Source: JABFRJ01 sp031374735 (GTDB taxonomy: Bacteria > Pseudomonadota > Alphaproteobacteria > Rhizobiales > Hyphomicrobiaceae). Taken from it: DNA of 64,000 nt. Made by a program: the position numbers and the translations under genes. The stretch covers positions 1 to 64,000 of the forward strand of contig JANMGQ010000066.1 in the NCBI GenBank assembly GCA_031374735.1, given 5' to 3'. Shown here piece by piece: positions 45,378 to 53,480 of this stretch (its first letter is position 1; the number at the start of each line of letters is the position of its first letter). The notes beneath the pieces were generated by a model that worked only from the letters and a program-made list of their open reading frames with translations, was not told the DNA's origin and did no database searches.

Positions 45378-46361
45378 TCAACCCAGATTGAAAATCCGCG
45401 TCGGATGCAGTTGGCCTTTGTCCAGCTCGCCGAGCGCAATCAAAACGCCCTTGCACATCGCGTAGGCCATGCCGCTGTCGATGGGCGCATCACGGCCGCG
45501 GATGATCAGTGACTTGCCGCGCGCCAGTACCTGCGCGTCTGATGGTGTCACCACCAGCCCGATGATCTCCTCGAGCGCCGTCTCGACCGGCTCCAGATAC
45601 TTGCTGACAGCGTCGATATCGACCGGCAGCGGCGGTGGGCGATCTTTCGGGTCAACATTCGGGTCGCGCGGGGGCAGCTCGACTGTGCCGAAGGCTGCGA
45701 GACGGAGTGTGTCCATCGTCACAGCGCGTTCTTCCGTGAACGGCCCGACCCGCGTGCGGCGCAACACCGTGACATGGCCATAGCAACCGAGCAGGCGGCC
45801 GAGATCGCGCGCGATGGCGCGCACGTATGTGCCCTTGCCGCAATCGGCTTCGAACACAGTCGTGTTGGCGTCCGGCATCTCGGCGATGCGCAAGGCGTGC
45901 ACGTTCACGGTGCGTGCCGCGATCTCCACTGTTTCTCCGGCCCGCGCGAGATCATAGGCCCGCTCACCACCGATCTTGATGGCGGAGAACTGCGGCGGCG
46001 TCTGCTGGATGGCGCCGATAAATTGCGGCAGCAGCGCCTCGATTGCAGCGCGTGTCGGACGGCTCTCGCTCGATTTGGTTACCGGCCCCTCGACATCGTC
46101 GGTGGTCGTCTCAGCGCCCCAGGCGACAGTGAACCGATAGGCCTTGTCGCCATCGACGGCGAACGGCACGGTTTTCGTAGCCTCTCCAAGCGCGATCGGC
46201 AGAAGGCCGGTTGCGAGCGGGTCGAGCGTACCCGCATGGCCGGCCTTTTGGGCGTCGAACGCGCGACGGACGGCGCCAACGGCCTGCGTCGACGTCATCC
46301 CGTGCGGTTTGTCCAGGATCACCCAGCCGTTGACGACATTGCCCTTCTTGCGGCGGCCCAT
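45378..46361 (-). CDS. truB: tRNA pseudouridine(55) synthase
   Basis: 327 aa. Starts MGRRKKGNVVNGWVILDKPHGMTSTQAV (ATG at 46361 chosen by homology; the 41-codon extension is discarded). The catalytic Asp47 is in AGHAGTLDPLATGLLPIALGEATK; PPQFSAIKIGGERAYDLARAGE and GTYVRAIARDLGRLLGCYGHV are further TruB motifs; the C-terminal PUA-like region ends around DAQVLARGKSLIIRG. Makes pseudouridine 55 in tRNA. The usual rbfA and rpsO neighbours are not present. Confidence 0.96.
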   Translation of the reverse strand: MGRRKKGNVVNGWVILDKPHGMTSTQAVGAVRRAFDAQKAGHAGTLDPLATGLLPIALGEATKTVPFAVDGDKAYRFTVAWGAETTTDDVEGPVTKSSESRPTRAAIEALLPQFIGAIQQTPPQFSAIKIGGERAYDLARAGETVEIAARTVNVHALRIAEMPDANTTVFEADCGKGTYVRAIARDLGRLLGCYGHVTVLRRTRVGPFTEERAVTMDTLRLAAFGTVELPPRDPNVDPKDRPPPLPVDIDAVSKYLEPVETALEEIIGLVVTPSDAQVLARGKSLIIRGRDAPIDSGMAYAMCKGVLIALGELDKGQLHPTRIFNLG

Positions 46362-46626
46362 GGCAGACTTTTCTTGGGTTCGATTGTGACGTCGGAGCGC
46401 TGCCGTCGGCAGGCGCGGGTTGGCGTTACAGCCCGTCCGGTCACATGCGTCTTCAGCGGATTTCATGGCCGCAAACAGCGGCACATCGGCGGCTGCTTAC
46501 GGAGACCCTGCGGCAATGGCAAGGGCGGGACATGGCTGGACGGTGGTTTTTTCTTGCTTTTCAGAGCCTCGCCACACATGACGGCGGGCGCCCATCGGGG
46601 CGTATTTGTTGCCATATCGAGCCGTC

Positions 46627-47547
46627 ATGTCCGCCACCAAGACCAAATCCCGCCCAGCCGCCAGCCGCTCCAAAGCCACCGCGGAACGCATCTGCTTTCA
46701 GGGCGAGAACGGTGCGAACTCGCACATTGCCTGCCAGGAGATGTTTCCCAAGCTTGAGCCGATGCCATGCGCGACCTTTGAGGATGCCCTCGCCGCCGTG
46801 AAGTCGGGCGAAGCGCGTTACGGCATGATCCCGATTGAAAACACCATCGCAGGCCGCGTCGCCGACGTGCACCGGCTTATTCCGTCCTCGCAGCTCTACA
46901 TTGTCGGCGAACACTTCCTGCCCATTCGCTTCCAGCTGATGGGACTCAAGAGTTCGACGCTGTCGGGCATCAAGGATGTCTACAGCCACGTGCACGCGAT
47001 CGGGCAGTGCCGCAAGTTCATGCGCGAGCATGGCATGAGCGCGCATGTGACCGGCGATACGGCCGGCGCCGCGCGCGAGGTCGCCGAGTGGAATGATCCC
47101 AGCAAAGGTGCGCTTGCGCCGCGTCTGGCAGCCGAAATCTATGGCCTCAAGATCCTCGCCGAGAACGTCGAGGATTCTGCCCACAACACGACGCGCTTCG
47201 TGGTGCTCTCGCGTGAGCCGGAAGATGCGCCCGCCGGCCAGGGGCCGAACATGACGACGCTGGTGTTCCGCGTCCGCAACGTTCCCGCCGCGCTCTATAA
47301 AGGCCTCGGCGGCGTTGCCACCAATGGCGACAACATGACCAAGCTTGAGTCTTACATGAGCGACGGCTCGTTCACGGCGACGACGTTTTACGCCGACATC
47401 GACGGCCACCCGCAGGACGCCAACGTCGCGCGCGCGCTGGAGGAACTGCAGTTCTTCTCAAGCGAATTGCGCGTACTCGGCGTTTACCCTGCCAGCCGCT
47501 TCCGCCCCATTGTGACCGAGAACGGCAAAGGCGTCGCGCGGCGGTGA
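46627..47547 (+). CDS. pheA: Prephenate dehydratase
   Basis: 306 aa, monofunctional PDT. ICFQGENGANSHIACQEMFP, YGMIPIENTIAGRVADVH, the substrate region VHAIGQCRKFM, and the catalytic Thr in HNTTRFVVLSRE are all present. The C-terminal ACT domain (LVFRVRNVPAALYKGLGGVATNGDNMTKLESYM) binds phenylalanine, so feedback inhibition is expected. No chorismate mutase domain. The ATG at 46627 is used over one at 46606. Converges on the MarR gene after 28 bases. Confidence 0.95.
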   Translation: MSATKTKSRPAASRSKATAERICFQGENGANSHIACQEMFPKLEPMPCATFEDALAAVKSGEARYGMIPIENTIAGRVADVHRLIPSSQLYIVGEHFLPIRFQLMGLKSSTLSGIKDVYSHVHAIGQCRKFMREHGMSAHVTGDTAGAAREVAEWNDPSKGALAPRLAAEIYGLKILAENVEDSAHNTTRFVVLSREPEDAPAGQGPNMTTLVFRVRNVPAALYKGLGGVATNGDNMTKLESYMSDGSFTATTFYADIDGHPQDANVARALEELQFFSSELRVLGVYPASRFRPIVTENGKGVARR

Positions 47548-47575
47548 TCGCCCCGTGGCTGACCCGGGAGTGTCC

Positions 47576-48067
47576 TCAGGGCGCAACTCGGGCGACAGGG
47601 TTGTCTTGCGTCTCGCTCATCCGCAGGGCGCGTGCATCGAGCTTGCCCAGGGCGCGCAGAAGTACACCGCGTTCGGTGACAGTGAGCGCTGCCAGCAGCT
47701 GTGTTTCCCACGACTGCGCGAGGGTCGCTATTTCGCGATAGACACGCTCGCCTTCGATGGTCAGCGTGATGGCCACCTCGCGGCGATCGGCGCGACAGGT
47801 TTTACGCGACACAAGCCGGCGTGACTTCAGGCGCTGCAGCGCGCGCGTCACTTTCGGCTTGTCGAGGGTCGAGTGCTCTGCAAGTGCCCCGGCTGTCAGA
47901 ACGCCAAAGCGACCGAGATTGGCGAGGATGCGCCACTCCGCGATGCTAATACCGAAACGGTCTTCGTAAACGGCACTCAAGCCACGCGACACCGCCCCAG
48001 CCGTCACAGCCAGACGGTAGGGGACAAACTTATCGAGTGCGAGGGCGGATGACAGGGCGGACGACAT
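47576..48067 (-). CDS. MarR-family transcriptional regulator, probable hmgA regulator
   Basis: 163 aa from the ATG at 48067 (a TTG at 48100 would add 11 residues). Winged helix: FGISIAEWRILANLGRFGVLTAGALAEHSTLDKPKVTRALQRLKSRRLVSRKTC, with the wing RADRREVAITLTIEGERVYRE. Divergent from hmgA with a short spacer that contains a perfect inverted repeat, so it very likely represses homogentisate dioxygenase and itself, responding to an aromatic ligand. No other degradative gene is in its own orientation. Confidence 0.87.
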   Translation of the reverse strand: MSSALSSALALDKFVPYRLAVTAGAVSRGLSAVYEDRFGISIAEWRILANLGRFGVLTAGALAEHSTLDKPKVTRALQRLKSRRLVSRKTCRADRREVAITLTIEGERVYREIATLAQSWETQLLAALTVTERGVLLRALGKLDARALRMSETQDNPVARVAP

Positions 48068-48088
48068 GCGGCGGTGGTTCGCCTCTTG

Positions 48089-48102
48089 ATTTGATTTCAA
48101 AT
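48089..48102. promoter_or_regulatory. Probable MarR operator between marR and hmgA
   Basis: ATTTGATTTCAAAT is a perfect 6-bp inverted repeat with a 2-bp centre (ATTTGA-TT-TCAAAT), AT-rich in otherwise GC-rich sequence and placed just upstream of the ATG of the MarR gene and about 60 bases before the hmgA start. Half-site and spacing are typical of MarR operators. No direct evidence of binding. Confidence 0.6.
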
Positions 48103-48159
48103 GAAACTATCGTGCTGTGCACGCTCGTCAAGTCTCATATCGTCACCGGGAGCAGTGGC

Positions 48160-49515
48160 ATGGCCCAAGATGCACATCCGCAATTCCAGCACGCACAGAC
48201 TCCGTCTGCGACTGGCGCGGCGCTGAACTATCAATCGGGCTTTGGGAACAGTTTTGAGACTGAGGCGCTGCCGGGCGCACTCCCCGTTGGCCGCAACAGT
48301 CCGCAACGTGCTGCTTACGGCCTCTACGCCGAGCAGCTCTCCGGCTCACCGTTTACCGCGCCGCGCGCCAGCAACGAGCGCTCGTGGCTGTATCGTATTC
48401 GCCCGTCCGTGCTGCATTCCGGCCGCTTCACCAAGGCTGACGCGCGCGGCTGGCGCACGGCACCGCTCGTCGAGGTCGAGGTGCCGATCACGCAGATGCG
48501 CTGGTCGCCGCTGCCCTACCCAAAGACGCCGACCTCTTTCATCGAGGGCATCGTAACGATGACGACGTGCGGTGACGCCGGCACGCAAACGGGGATGGCG
48601 GCGCACATCTATCACGCCACCCGCTCCATGACGGGCGAGGTGTTCTGGAATGCCGACGGGGAGTTACTGATTGTGCTGCAGGAGGGGCGCCTCCGCTTTC
48701 GTACCGAGTTTGGTATTATCGACGCGGAACCGTCGGAGATCGTCATCATCCCGCGCGGCGTGAAGTTCGCCGTTGACCTTCTGGGCGGACCGGCACGCGG
48801 CTACATCAGCGAAAACTATGGCGGCGCCTTCACTCTTCCAGAGCGCGGACCCATCGGCGCCAATTGCCTCGCCAACGCGCGCGATTTTCTCACGCCCACT
48901 GCAGCCTACGAAGACCGCGACACGCCGACCAAGCTCACCGTGAAATGGTGCGGCTCGCTTTGGCAGACCAATCTGGGGCATTCACCACTCGATGTGGTCG
49001 CTTGGCACGGCAACTATGCGCCCTACAAATACGATCTGCGACGCTACGCGGCGGTCGGATCGATCTCGTTCGATCACCCGGATCCCTCGATATTCTCTGT
49101 GCTGACGGCACCATCGGAGACGCCGGGCGCCTCGAACATCGACTTTGTTATCTTCCCCGAACGCTGGGCCGTGGCCGAGAACACGTTTCGTCCGCCCTGG
49201 TATCACCGCAACATCATGAGCGAGTTCATGGGGCTCGTGTACGGCCAGTACGATGCCAAGCCGCACGGTTTCACGCCCGGTGCGGCCAGCCTGCACAACT
49301 GCATGCTCTCGCATGGACCCGACGTGGATGCTTTCGAGCATGCCTCGACGGTCGAGCTGAAGCCGGTGAAGCTCTCGAATACGCTCGCCTTCATGTTTGA
49401 GACGCGCTTTCCCCAGCGCGTGACGCGGTTTGCGGTGGAAACGCCGTCTCTGCAGACGGACTACGCTGATTGCTGGTCGGGACTGAAAAAGAAGTTCGAT
49501 CCGACCAAGCCGTAA
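48160..49515 (+). CDS. hmgA: Homogentisate 1,2-dioxygenase
   Basis: 451 aa. Fe(II) cupin enzyme of tyrosine/phenylalanine catabolism that opens homogentisate to maleylacetoacetate. Family stretches: LNYQSGFGNSFETEALPGALP near the N-terminus and WYHRNIMSEFMGLVYG, which contains two metal ligands (His and Glu), followed by LHNCMLSHGPDVDAFE with the third His. ENYGGAFTLPERGPIGANCLANARDF is also diagnostic. ATG at 48160 with GGGAG 7 bases upstream; the earlier ORF start would sit in the operator. fahA and maiA are not in the window. Confidence 0.96.
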   Translation: MAQDAHPQFQHAQTPSATGAALNYQSGFGNSFETEALPGALPVGRNSPQRAAYGLYAEQLSGSPFTAPRASNERSWLYRIRPSVLHSGRFTKADARGWRTAPLVEVEVPITQMRWSPLPYPKTPTSFIEGIVTMTTCGDAGTQTGMAAHIYHATRSMTGEVFWNADGELLIVLQEGRLRFRTEFGIIDAEPSEIVIIPRGVKFAVDLLGGPARGYISENYGGAFTLPERGPIGANCLANARDFLTPTAAYEDRDTPTKLTVKWCGSLWQTNLGHSPLDVVAWHGNYAPYKYDLRRYAAVGSISFDHPDPSIFSVLTAPSETPGASNIDFVIFPERWAVAENTFRPPWYHRNIMSEFMGLVYGQYDAKPHGFTPGAASLHNCMLSHGPDVDAFEHASTVELKPVKLSNTLAFMFETRFPQRVTRFAVETPSLQTDYADCWSGLKKKFDPTKP

Positions 49516-49543
49516 CGACTTCTCGGGAGCCTGCATGACGCAC

Positions 49544-49575
49544 GAACGCCGCGCTGCGGCTGCAGCGCGGCGTTC
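49544..49575. terminator. Perfect 14-bp hairpin after hmgA
   Basis: GAACGCCGCGCTGC (49544-49557) pairs perfectly with GCAGCGCGGCGTTC (49562-49575) around a GGCT loop. It lies between the hmgA stop and the stop of the convergent gene, so it could end both transcripts. There is no T-run on either strand, so this may be a factor-assisted or structural stop. Confidence 0.55.
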
Positions 49576-49590
49576 GGTTCAGGCCATCAT

Positions 49591-49941
49591 TTACCACCAG
49601 CCATACCAGCGGCGGTCACGGTGGTGGCCGCGGAAGTCGCGATGGTCGCGGTCACGCTTCCACCAGTAGCCGTAGGGGCGGCGCGGTTCGTGATAGACCA
49701 CCGGCGGCGGCGTGCGCACGATCACCGGGGGAACCGGCGGGCGAACAATGACGACGGGTGGCGACACCGGGTGCGAACGAAAACCGGGCGATGTCGGGAG
49801 AACGGCAGGGCGGTCCGAGCCCGCATGCGGGCGATTGCCCGGGTTACCGCGGCCGTCACGCTGGCCGTAGTCGGCAGAGGCGGCGGAAGCCAATGCGATG
49901 GTAGACGCCAGCACAAGACTGACAGTGCGCAGGATGGTCAT
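49591..49941 (-). CDS. Small exported His/Arg/Trp-rich protein
   Basis: 116 aa. Signal peptide MTILRTVSLVLASTIALASAASA with cleavage after ASA. The mature protein is Pro/Val-rich in the middle (PPVVIVRPPVPPVIVRTPPPVVYHEP) and ends in a tail rich in Arg, Asp, His, Tyr and Trp (YWWKRDRDHRDF, HRDRRWYGWW). Such tails resemble alphaproteobacterial small periplasmic proteins of unknown function. No domain recognised. Convergent with hmgA. Confidence 0.7.
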   Translation of the reverse strand: MTILRTVSLVLASTIALASAASADYGQRDGRGNPGNRPHAGSDRPAVLPTSPGFRSHPVSPPVVIVRPPVPPVIVRTPPPVVYHEPRRPYGYWWKRDRDHRDFRGHHRDRRWYGWW

Positions 49942-50081
49942 TGAAGTGCCCCAGGTTAGGTGTCTCACGTTGGCCGTCACCCCACGGCCAACTCATGACG
50001 TGGGATATAGCCGCCGCGGATTGAATGCAGCCTGAAGCGTATGCGCAGCATTCGTTCATGTTCGGGGCAACTCAATTGCCG

Positions 50082-51158
50082 TTACTTCGCGACCATCTCC
50101 GAGAGGTCGATCGTCTGCCGCCGCACCACCTCACCATTCATGCTGCGGATCGACAGGGCCACGGTCCCCGCCCACCAGTCGATGTCGATGGTCCCGAAAT
50201 TGACCGCACCGAACACCGCCCCGACGCGGTTCTGGCCGTCCTCGCTCGCCGCGCTGAAGAACTGCGTCAGGCCGCTGGAGGTCATCTCGTGGAGCGGATA
50301 AGGCGTGCCCTTCGTCTCGCGATACATGCCGCCGATGTGCCGGTCACCGGAGAGAAACAGCACGCGGCCGGCCTTGGTCGCGCCGATCATGTCGAACAGC
50401 TTTTGGCGCTCGCGCGGCAGGTTGGCCCACTTTTCCCAGCCGTGGCCGTCGGCGAGCACCTGGATCGACGACACCACGAGGCGCAGATCGGCTGGCACCT
50501 TCAGTTGCTCATCGAGCCATGTCCATTGTGCCGTACCAAGCATCGTCTTGGCGGGATCGTCATCGGGCACCCAGACTTCCTTCCCCTTGGCACGTTGGTC
50601 CGTGGGCTTGAGGGGTGAGCGAAACCAGCGTGTATCGAGCAGGATCACCTGCACCCGCTGGCCCGGTGGCCCGAAGGTGTAGGCATCATAGAGCCCCTCG
50701 CGCGTGCGGCGCGGGTCATTGGCCGGCAGCTTCCAGAACTCGACAAACTGCCGTTTCGCCTCGCCTTTCAGCGGGAAGTCGGCGCCGCCGTCGTTCTTGG
50801 CGTAGTCGTGGTCGTCCCATACGGCGAGATGCGGCACCGTCTCGCGCAGGACCTTCATGCCGGGAATGATTGCAGCCTTCGCGTAAGCTGCGGCAATGGC
50901 GCCGGGCAGCAGCGCCTCGTCCGTCACGACCTTGCCGTCTTGGACGTCGGCATAGACGTTGTCACCGCCGAACAGAAACAGCTCCGGCTTGTAGGCGAGC
51001 ACGGCCTGCCAGATGGGCTGCTCGATCTCCTGGTACGCGCACGAGCCAAAGGCGATGCGCGTCAGCGTGCGGTTGGCCGGCGGCGCGACCTGAGCGAGGG
51101 CCGTCGCGCACCAGCCACATAACAGCAATCCGATGGCCCAACAGGCGCGATTGAACAT
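50082..51158 (-). CDS. PhoD-like alkaline phosphatase/metallophosphatase
   Basis: 358 aa. Signal peptide MFNRACWAIGLLLCGWCATALA. The metal motifs of the PhoD-like family are visible in order: RIAFGSCAYQEIEQPIWQAV, LFLFGGDNVYADVQDG, LAVWDDHDYAKNDGG, ILLDTRWFRSP and LFLSGDRHIGGMYRETKG. Exported phosphodiesterase/phosphomonoesterase acting with Fe/Ca. A companion to phosphorus scavenging, but no Pho box was identified. Stands alone in the minus strand, upstream of the DMT permease. Confidence 0.88.
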   Translation of the reverse strand: MFNRACWAIGLLLCGWCATALAQVAPPANRTLTRIAFGSCAYQEIEQPIWQAVLAYKPELFLFGGDNVYADVQDGKVVTDEALLPGAIAAAYAKAAIIPGMKVLRETVPHLAVWDDHDYAKNDGGADFPLKGEAKRQFVEFWKLPANDPRRTREGLYDAYTFGPPGQRVQVILLDTRWFRSPLKPTDQRAKGKEVWVPDDDPAKTMLGTAQWTWLDEQLKVPADLRLVVSSIQVLADGHGWEKWANLPRERQKLFDMIGATKAGRVLFLSGDRHIGGMYRETKGTPYPLHEMTSSGLTQFFSAASEDGQNRVGAVFGAVNFGTIDIDWWAGTVALSIRSMNGEVVRRQTIDLSEMVAK

Positions 51159-51246
51159 GGTGTTCCCTTCCGAACCTTACGTACTTGCATGGAGCATGTG
51201 ACAGCGAAAAATCGCAAGCCGCGCCAAAATCGGGACGGAGCGGCGG

Positions 51247-52236
51247 CTAAGCGACCGAGGCCGTCTCCCGCCGCAACTGTGCTTCGCGCCGCGTGATGTA
51301 GACGGCCGAGGCAAAAATGATGAGCGCGCCGACCCAGGTCCAGCCATCAATGGTCTCACCGAAGGCGAGATAGGCAATGGTGCACATGAAGGGCAGGCGC
51401 GAGAACTCGAAGGTCATGACGAGCGACGCATCCATGGCCGCAAAACTGCGCGTCAGCGCCATGTGACCGAGCACGCCACTGAGGCCCATGCCGAGCACCA
51501 ACGGCAGCATCGACAATGATGGCCATTGCCACACATACAACGCGGGAATGAGCGACAGCGGCGTCATGAACAGAGTGGTCAGGCACACGATGCGGTTCGA
51601 ATCGTCTTTGACCGTCAGCTGCTTCACCATGATGGCGAGACAGCCACCGAGCATGGCCGAGACGAGCGCGTACACTTGGCCCAGTCCGATCTGTGCCGCG
51701 CCCGGCCGCAGGATGATCAACGCACCCAGGAAGCCGATGAAAAGCGCAGTCCAGCGGCGCGCGCGCACGACTTCGCCAAGCACAGCCATGGCCGCCAAGG
51801 TGCCGAATAACGGCGCAAGGAAACTGATCGCAGTCACCTCGCCAAGCGGAATGAGCGCAATGGCGCAGAACCACGCGGTCATAGAGACGGTCGAGAGCGT
51901 GCACCGCAGGCCGTAAAGCTTGAAATTTTCGGTCGCAAACAGATCGCGGCCACGCCTCACGATCATCGGCGCCAGGAAGCCAAGCGCGCACAGATTGCGC
52001 AGGAACGCCACCTCCGTCGGCGGCAATCCCGCGGCAATGGTCGCGCGCGCGAAACCGGCGAGCCCGGCAAACAGCGCCGTTGCGAGCGTGACCCAGAAGA
52101 TGCCCATGTACAGGGCGTCGCCGCGCAGCACCGAGATCTCGGCAGACGTCGGTATGTGCCAGCGCCGCGGGTCTGCGGCGGGCGCGAAGTGTGCGCCCTG
52201 GATCTGGGTCAAACCGTTGTAGCCATCTGTCGGCAT
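51247..52236 (-). CDS. EamA/RhaT (DMT superfamily) permease
   Basis: 329 aa with about ten hydrophobic segments in two EamA repeats (FWVTLATALFAGLAGFARATIAAGLPPTEVAFLRNLCALGFLAPMI; second repeat from GLGQVYALVSAMLGGCLAIMVKQL). Start is uncertain between 52236 and 52107 (MGIFWVTL); the latter begins right at the first helix. Exports or imports an unknown small metabolite, often amino acids or nucleosides. No neighbouring regulator. Confidence 0.85.
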   Translation of the reverse strand: MPTDGYNGLTQIQGAHFAPAADPRRWHIPTSAEISVLRGDALYMGIFWVTLATALFAGLAGFARATIAAGLPPTEVAFLRNLCALGFLAPMIVRRGRDLFATENFKLYGLRCTLSTVSMTAWFCAIALIPLGEVTAISFLAPLFGTLAAMAVLGEVVRARRWTALFIGFLGALIILRPGAAQIGLGQVYALVSAMLGGCLAIMVKQLTVKDDSNRIVCLTTLFMTPLSLIPALYVWQWPSLSMLPLVLGMGLSGVLGHMALTRSFAAMDASLVMTFEFSRLPFMCTIAYLAFGETIDGWTWVGALIIFASAVYITRREAQLRRETASVA

Positions 52237-52400
52237 TGCGCCCGCATGCGGTTGAATGAACCGCGTCTCGCTTTGAGTCGCGAGCATCCTGCGCCGTTGC
52301 GCACCGCGATACCATCGCCGCAAGCGAATGGCGGCCGTGCAAAATCGCGCGGCGCCGCTAATCCCAGCGGTCTGAATTCTTGACTGATCAAACCCATCAT

Positions 52401-52548
52401 CGTCATTCCGGAATGCCCGGCGCGCCTAGGCGCGGCAGGCATATCCGGAATCCTTACCTCTGGCGCGTTGGCACTTGTGCCCTACAGACAGAGGTAAAGA
52501 TCCCGGAATACGATCACCCGGGACGCGTGATCGTATTCCGGGATGACG
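52401..52548. repeat. Composite palindromic repeat, family B-related
   Basis: Three nested inverted repeats: a family B hairpin at 52401-52452 (CGTCATTCCGGAATGCC...GGCATATCCGGAAT), then TTACCTCTG (about 52453) against CAGAGGTAA (about 52489), then a perfect 18-bp pair ATCCCGGAATACGATCAC (52500-52517)/GTGATCGTATTCCGGGAT (52527-52544). The outer ends TTCCGG and CCGGGATGACG match the same terminal motif as the short family. Suggests repeated insertion or amplification in one site. Confidence 0.65.
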
Positions 52549-52565
52549 CGGCTTGTTTATGTGGG

Positions 52566-52982
52566 TCAGAATTTTTGCGCGCTGGAATTAGCCGGCTTTA
52601 CCGGCAGGCCGAGCTCAGCGAACACCGCCTCGGCCTCCTTGATGGCGTGGTTGGCCTTCGGCACACCGCAATAGATGGCCGCTTGCAGGATCACTTCCTG
52701 CATATCCTCGACGGTGAGCCCGTTGTTGAAGCCCGCACGAACATGCAGGCGGAACTCGTCCCAGGCGCCCAGCGCGATCATCATCGACAGCGTCATGCAC
52801 GAGCGCGTCTTGCGATCGAGGCCCGGCCGCGTCCAGATTTCGCCCCAGGCATAGCGCGTGATCATATCCTGAAACGGCCCGTTGAAGCCATTCAACTTCG
52901 ACTTGGCCTTATCGACCCAGGCATCGCCCAGCACCTCGCGGCGCACTTTCATGCCGGCGTCGTAGCGCTCGCGGTCGGTCAT
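52566..52982 (-). CDS. Carboxymuconolactone decarboxylase family protein (PcaC-like)
   Basis: 138 aa, AhpD-like all-helical fold. MTDRERYDAGMKVRREVLGDAWVDKAK... is the typical 4-carboxymuconolactone decarboxylase start; it continues PFQDMITRYAWGEIWTRPGLDRKTRSCMTLSMMIALGAWDEFRLHVRAG, and ends LTVEDMQEVILQAAIYCGVPKANHAIKEAEAVF. PcaC acts in the protocatechuate branch of the beta-ketoadipate pathway. No other pca gene is present, so this copy may serve another pathway. Start ATG 52982. Confidence 0.87.
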   Translation of the reverse strand: MTDRERYDAGMKVRREVLGDAWVDKAKSKLNGFNGPFQDMITRYAWGEIWTRPGLDRKTRSCMTLSMMIALGAWDEFRLHVRAGFNNGLTVEDMQEVILQAAIYCGVPKANHAIKEAEAVFAELGLPVKPANSSAQKF

Positions 52983-53480
52983 CTCGGTTCCTTCAAGTCG
53001 GTTGTGGGCTTGTGGCCCAGGTCAGCCCATTGCGGCACTCGACCATTTCGCAGGCGGGATCATAGTAGATCGACCAGCCAGCTGGCGAGCACACCGTGCC
53101 CTCGCCGCCCATGGCGTGGATGGAGATGCGGATGGCGCGGACGGTCATTGGGCTGGATTTGTCATTAAGCTGGGCGCCGCGCCGCCGTGCTCGGGGCACG
53201 CCTCAAGCGACTGTGATGGTCATACATTAGGGACGACTGTGCCACTGCAACTCTCCTGCGGTCGCTGCGGCTGCACCATGACATGACCCGCCCTGAGCGG
53301 GAAGCGCGGCGCTTTTCCACGACGCGCGGAATGCCCATCGGCCGGCCCGCATGACATCAATCAGACGCAAAGGGCGATGTTTACCTGACGGACCAAACTG
53401 CACTAGAAGCGCGGCCGACTGGGTTGTGTCTTGGGGCCGCGCCGGTCCTTCATGTCGGACTTCATCACGTGCAGGCCGCC
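52983..53480. other. Gap with one doubtful small frame
   Basis: About 500 bases between the PcaC-like gene and mgtE. The only candidate is 52993-53148, listed separately at low confidence. No tRNA, repeat or terminator was seen. The mgtE leader (M-box type) was not identified. Confidence 0.4.
52993..53148 (-). CDS. Doubtful 51-aa protein
   Basis: MTVRAIRISIHAMGGEG... with three Cys and a Trp/Tyr-rich centre (PAGWSIYYDPACEMVEC). No ribosome site is visible and no family is recognised. It ends 10 bases from the PcaC-like start on the same strand. Kept as a possibility because the composition is more protein-like than neighbouring frames. Confidence 0.3.
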   Translation of the reverse strand: MTVRAIRISIHAMGGEGTVCSPAGWSIYYDPACEMVECRNGLTWATSPQPT

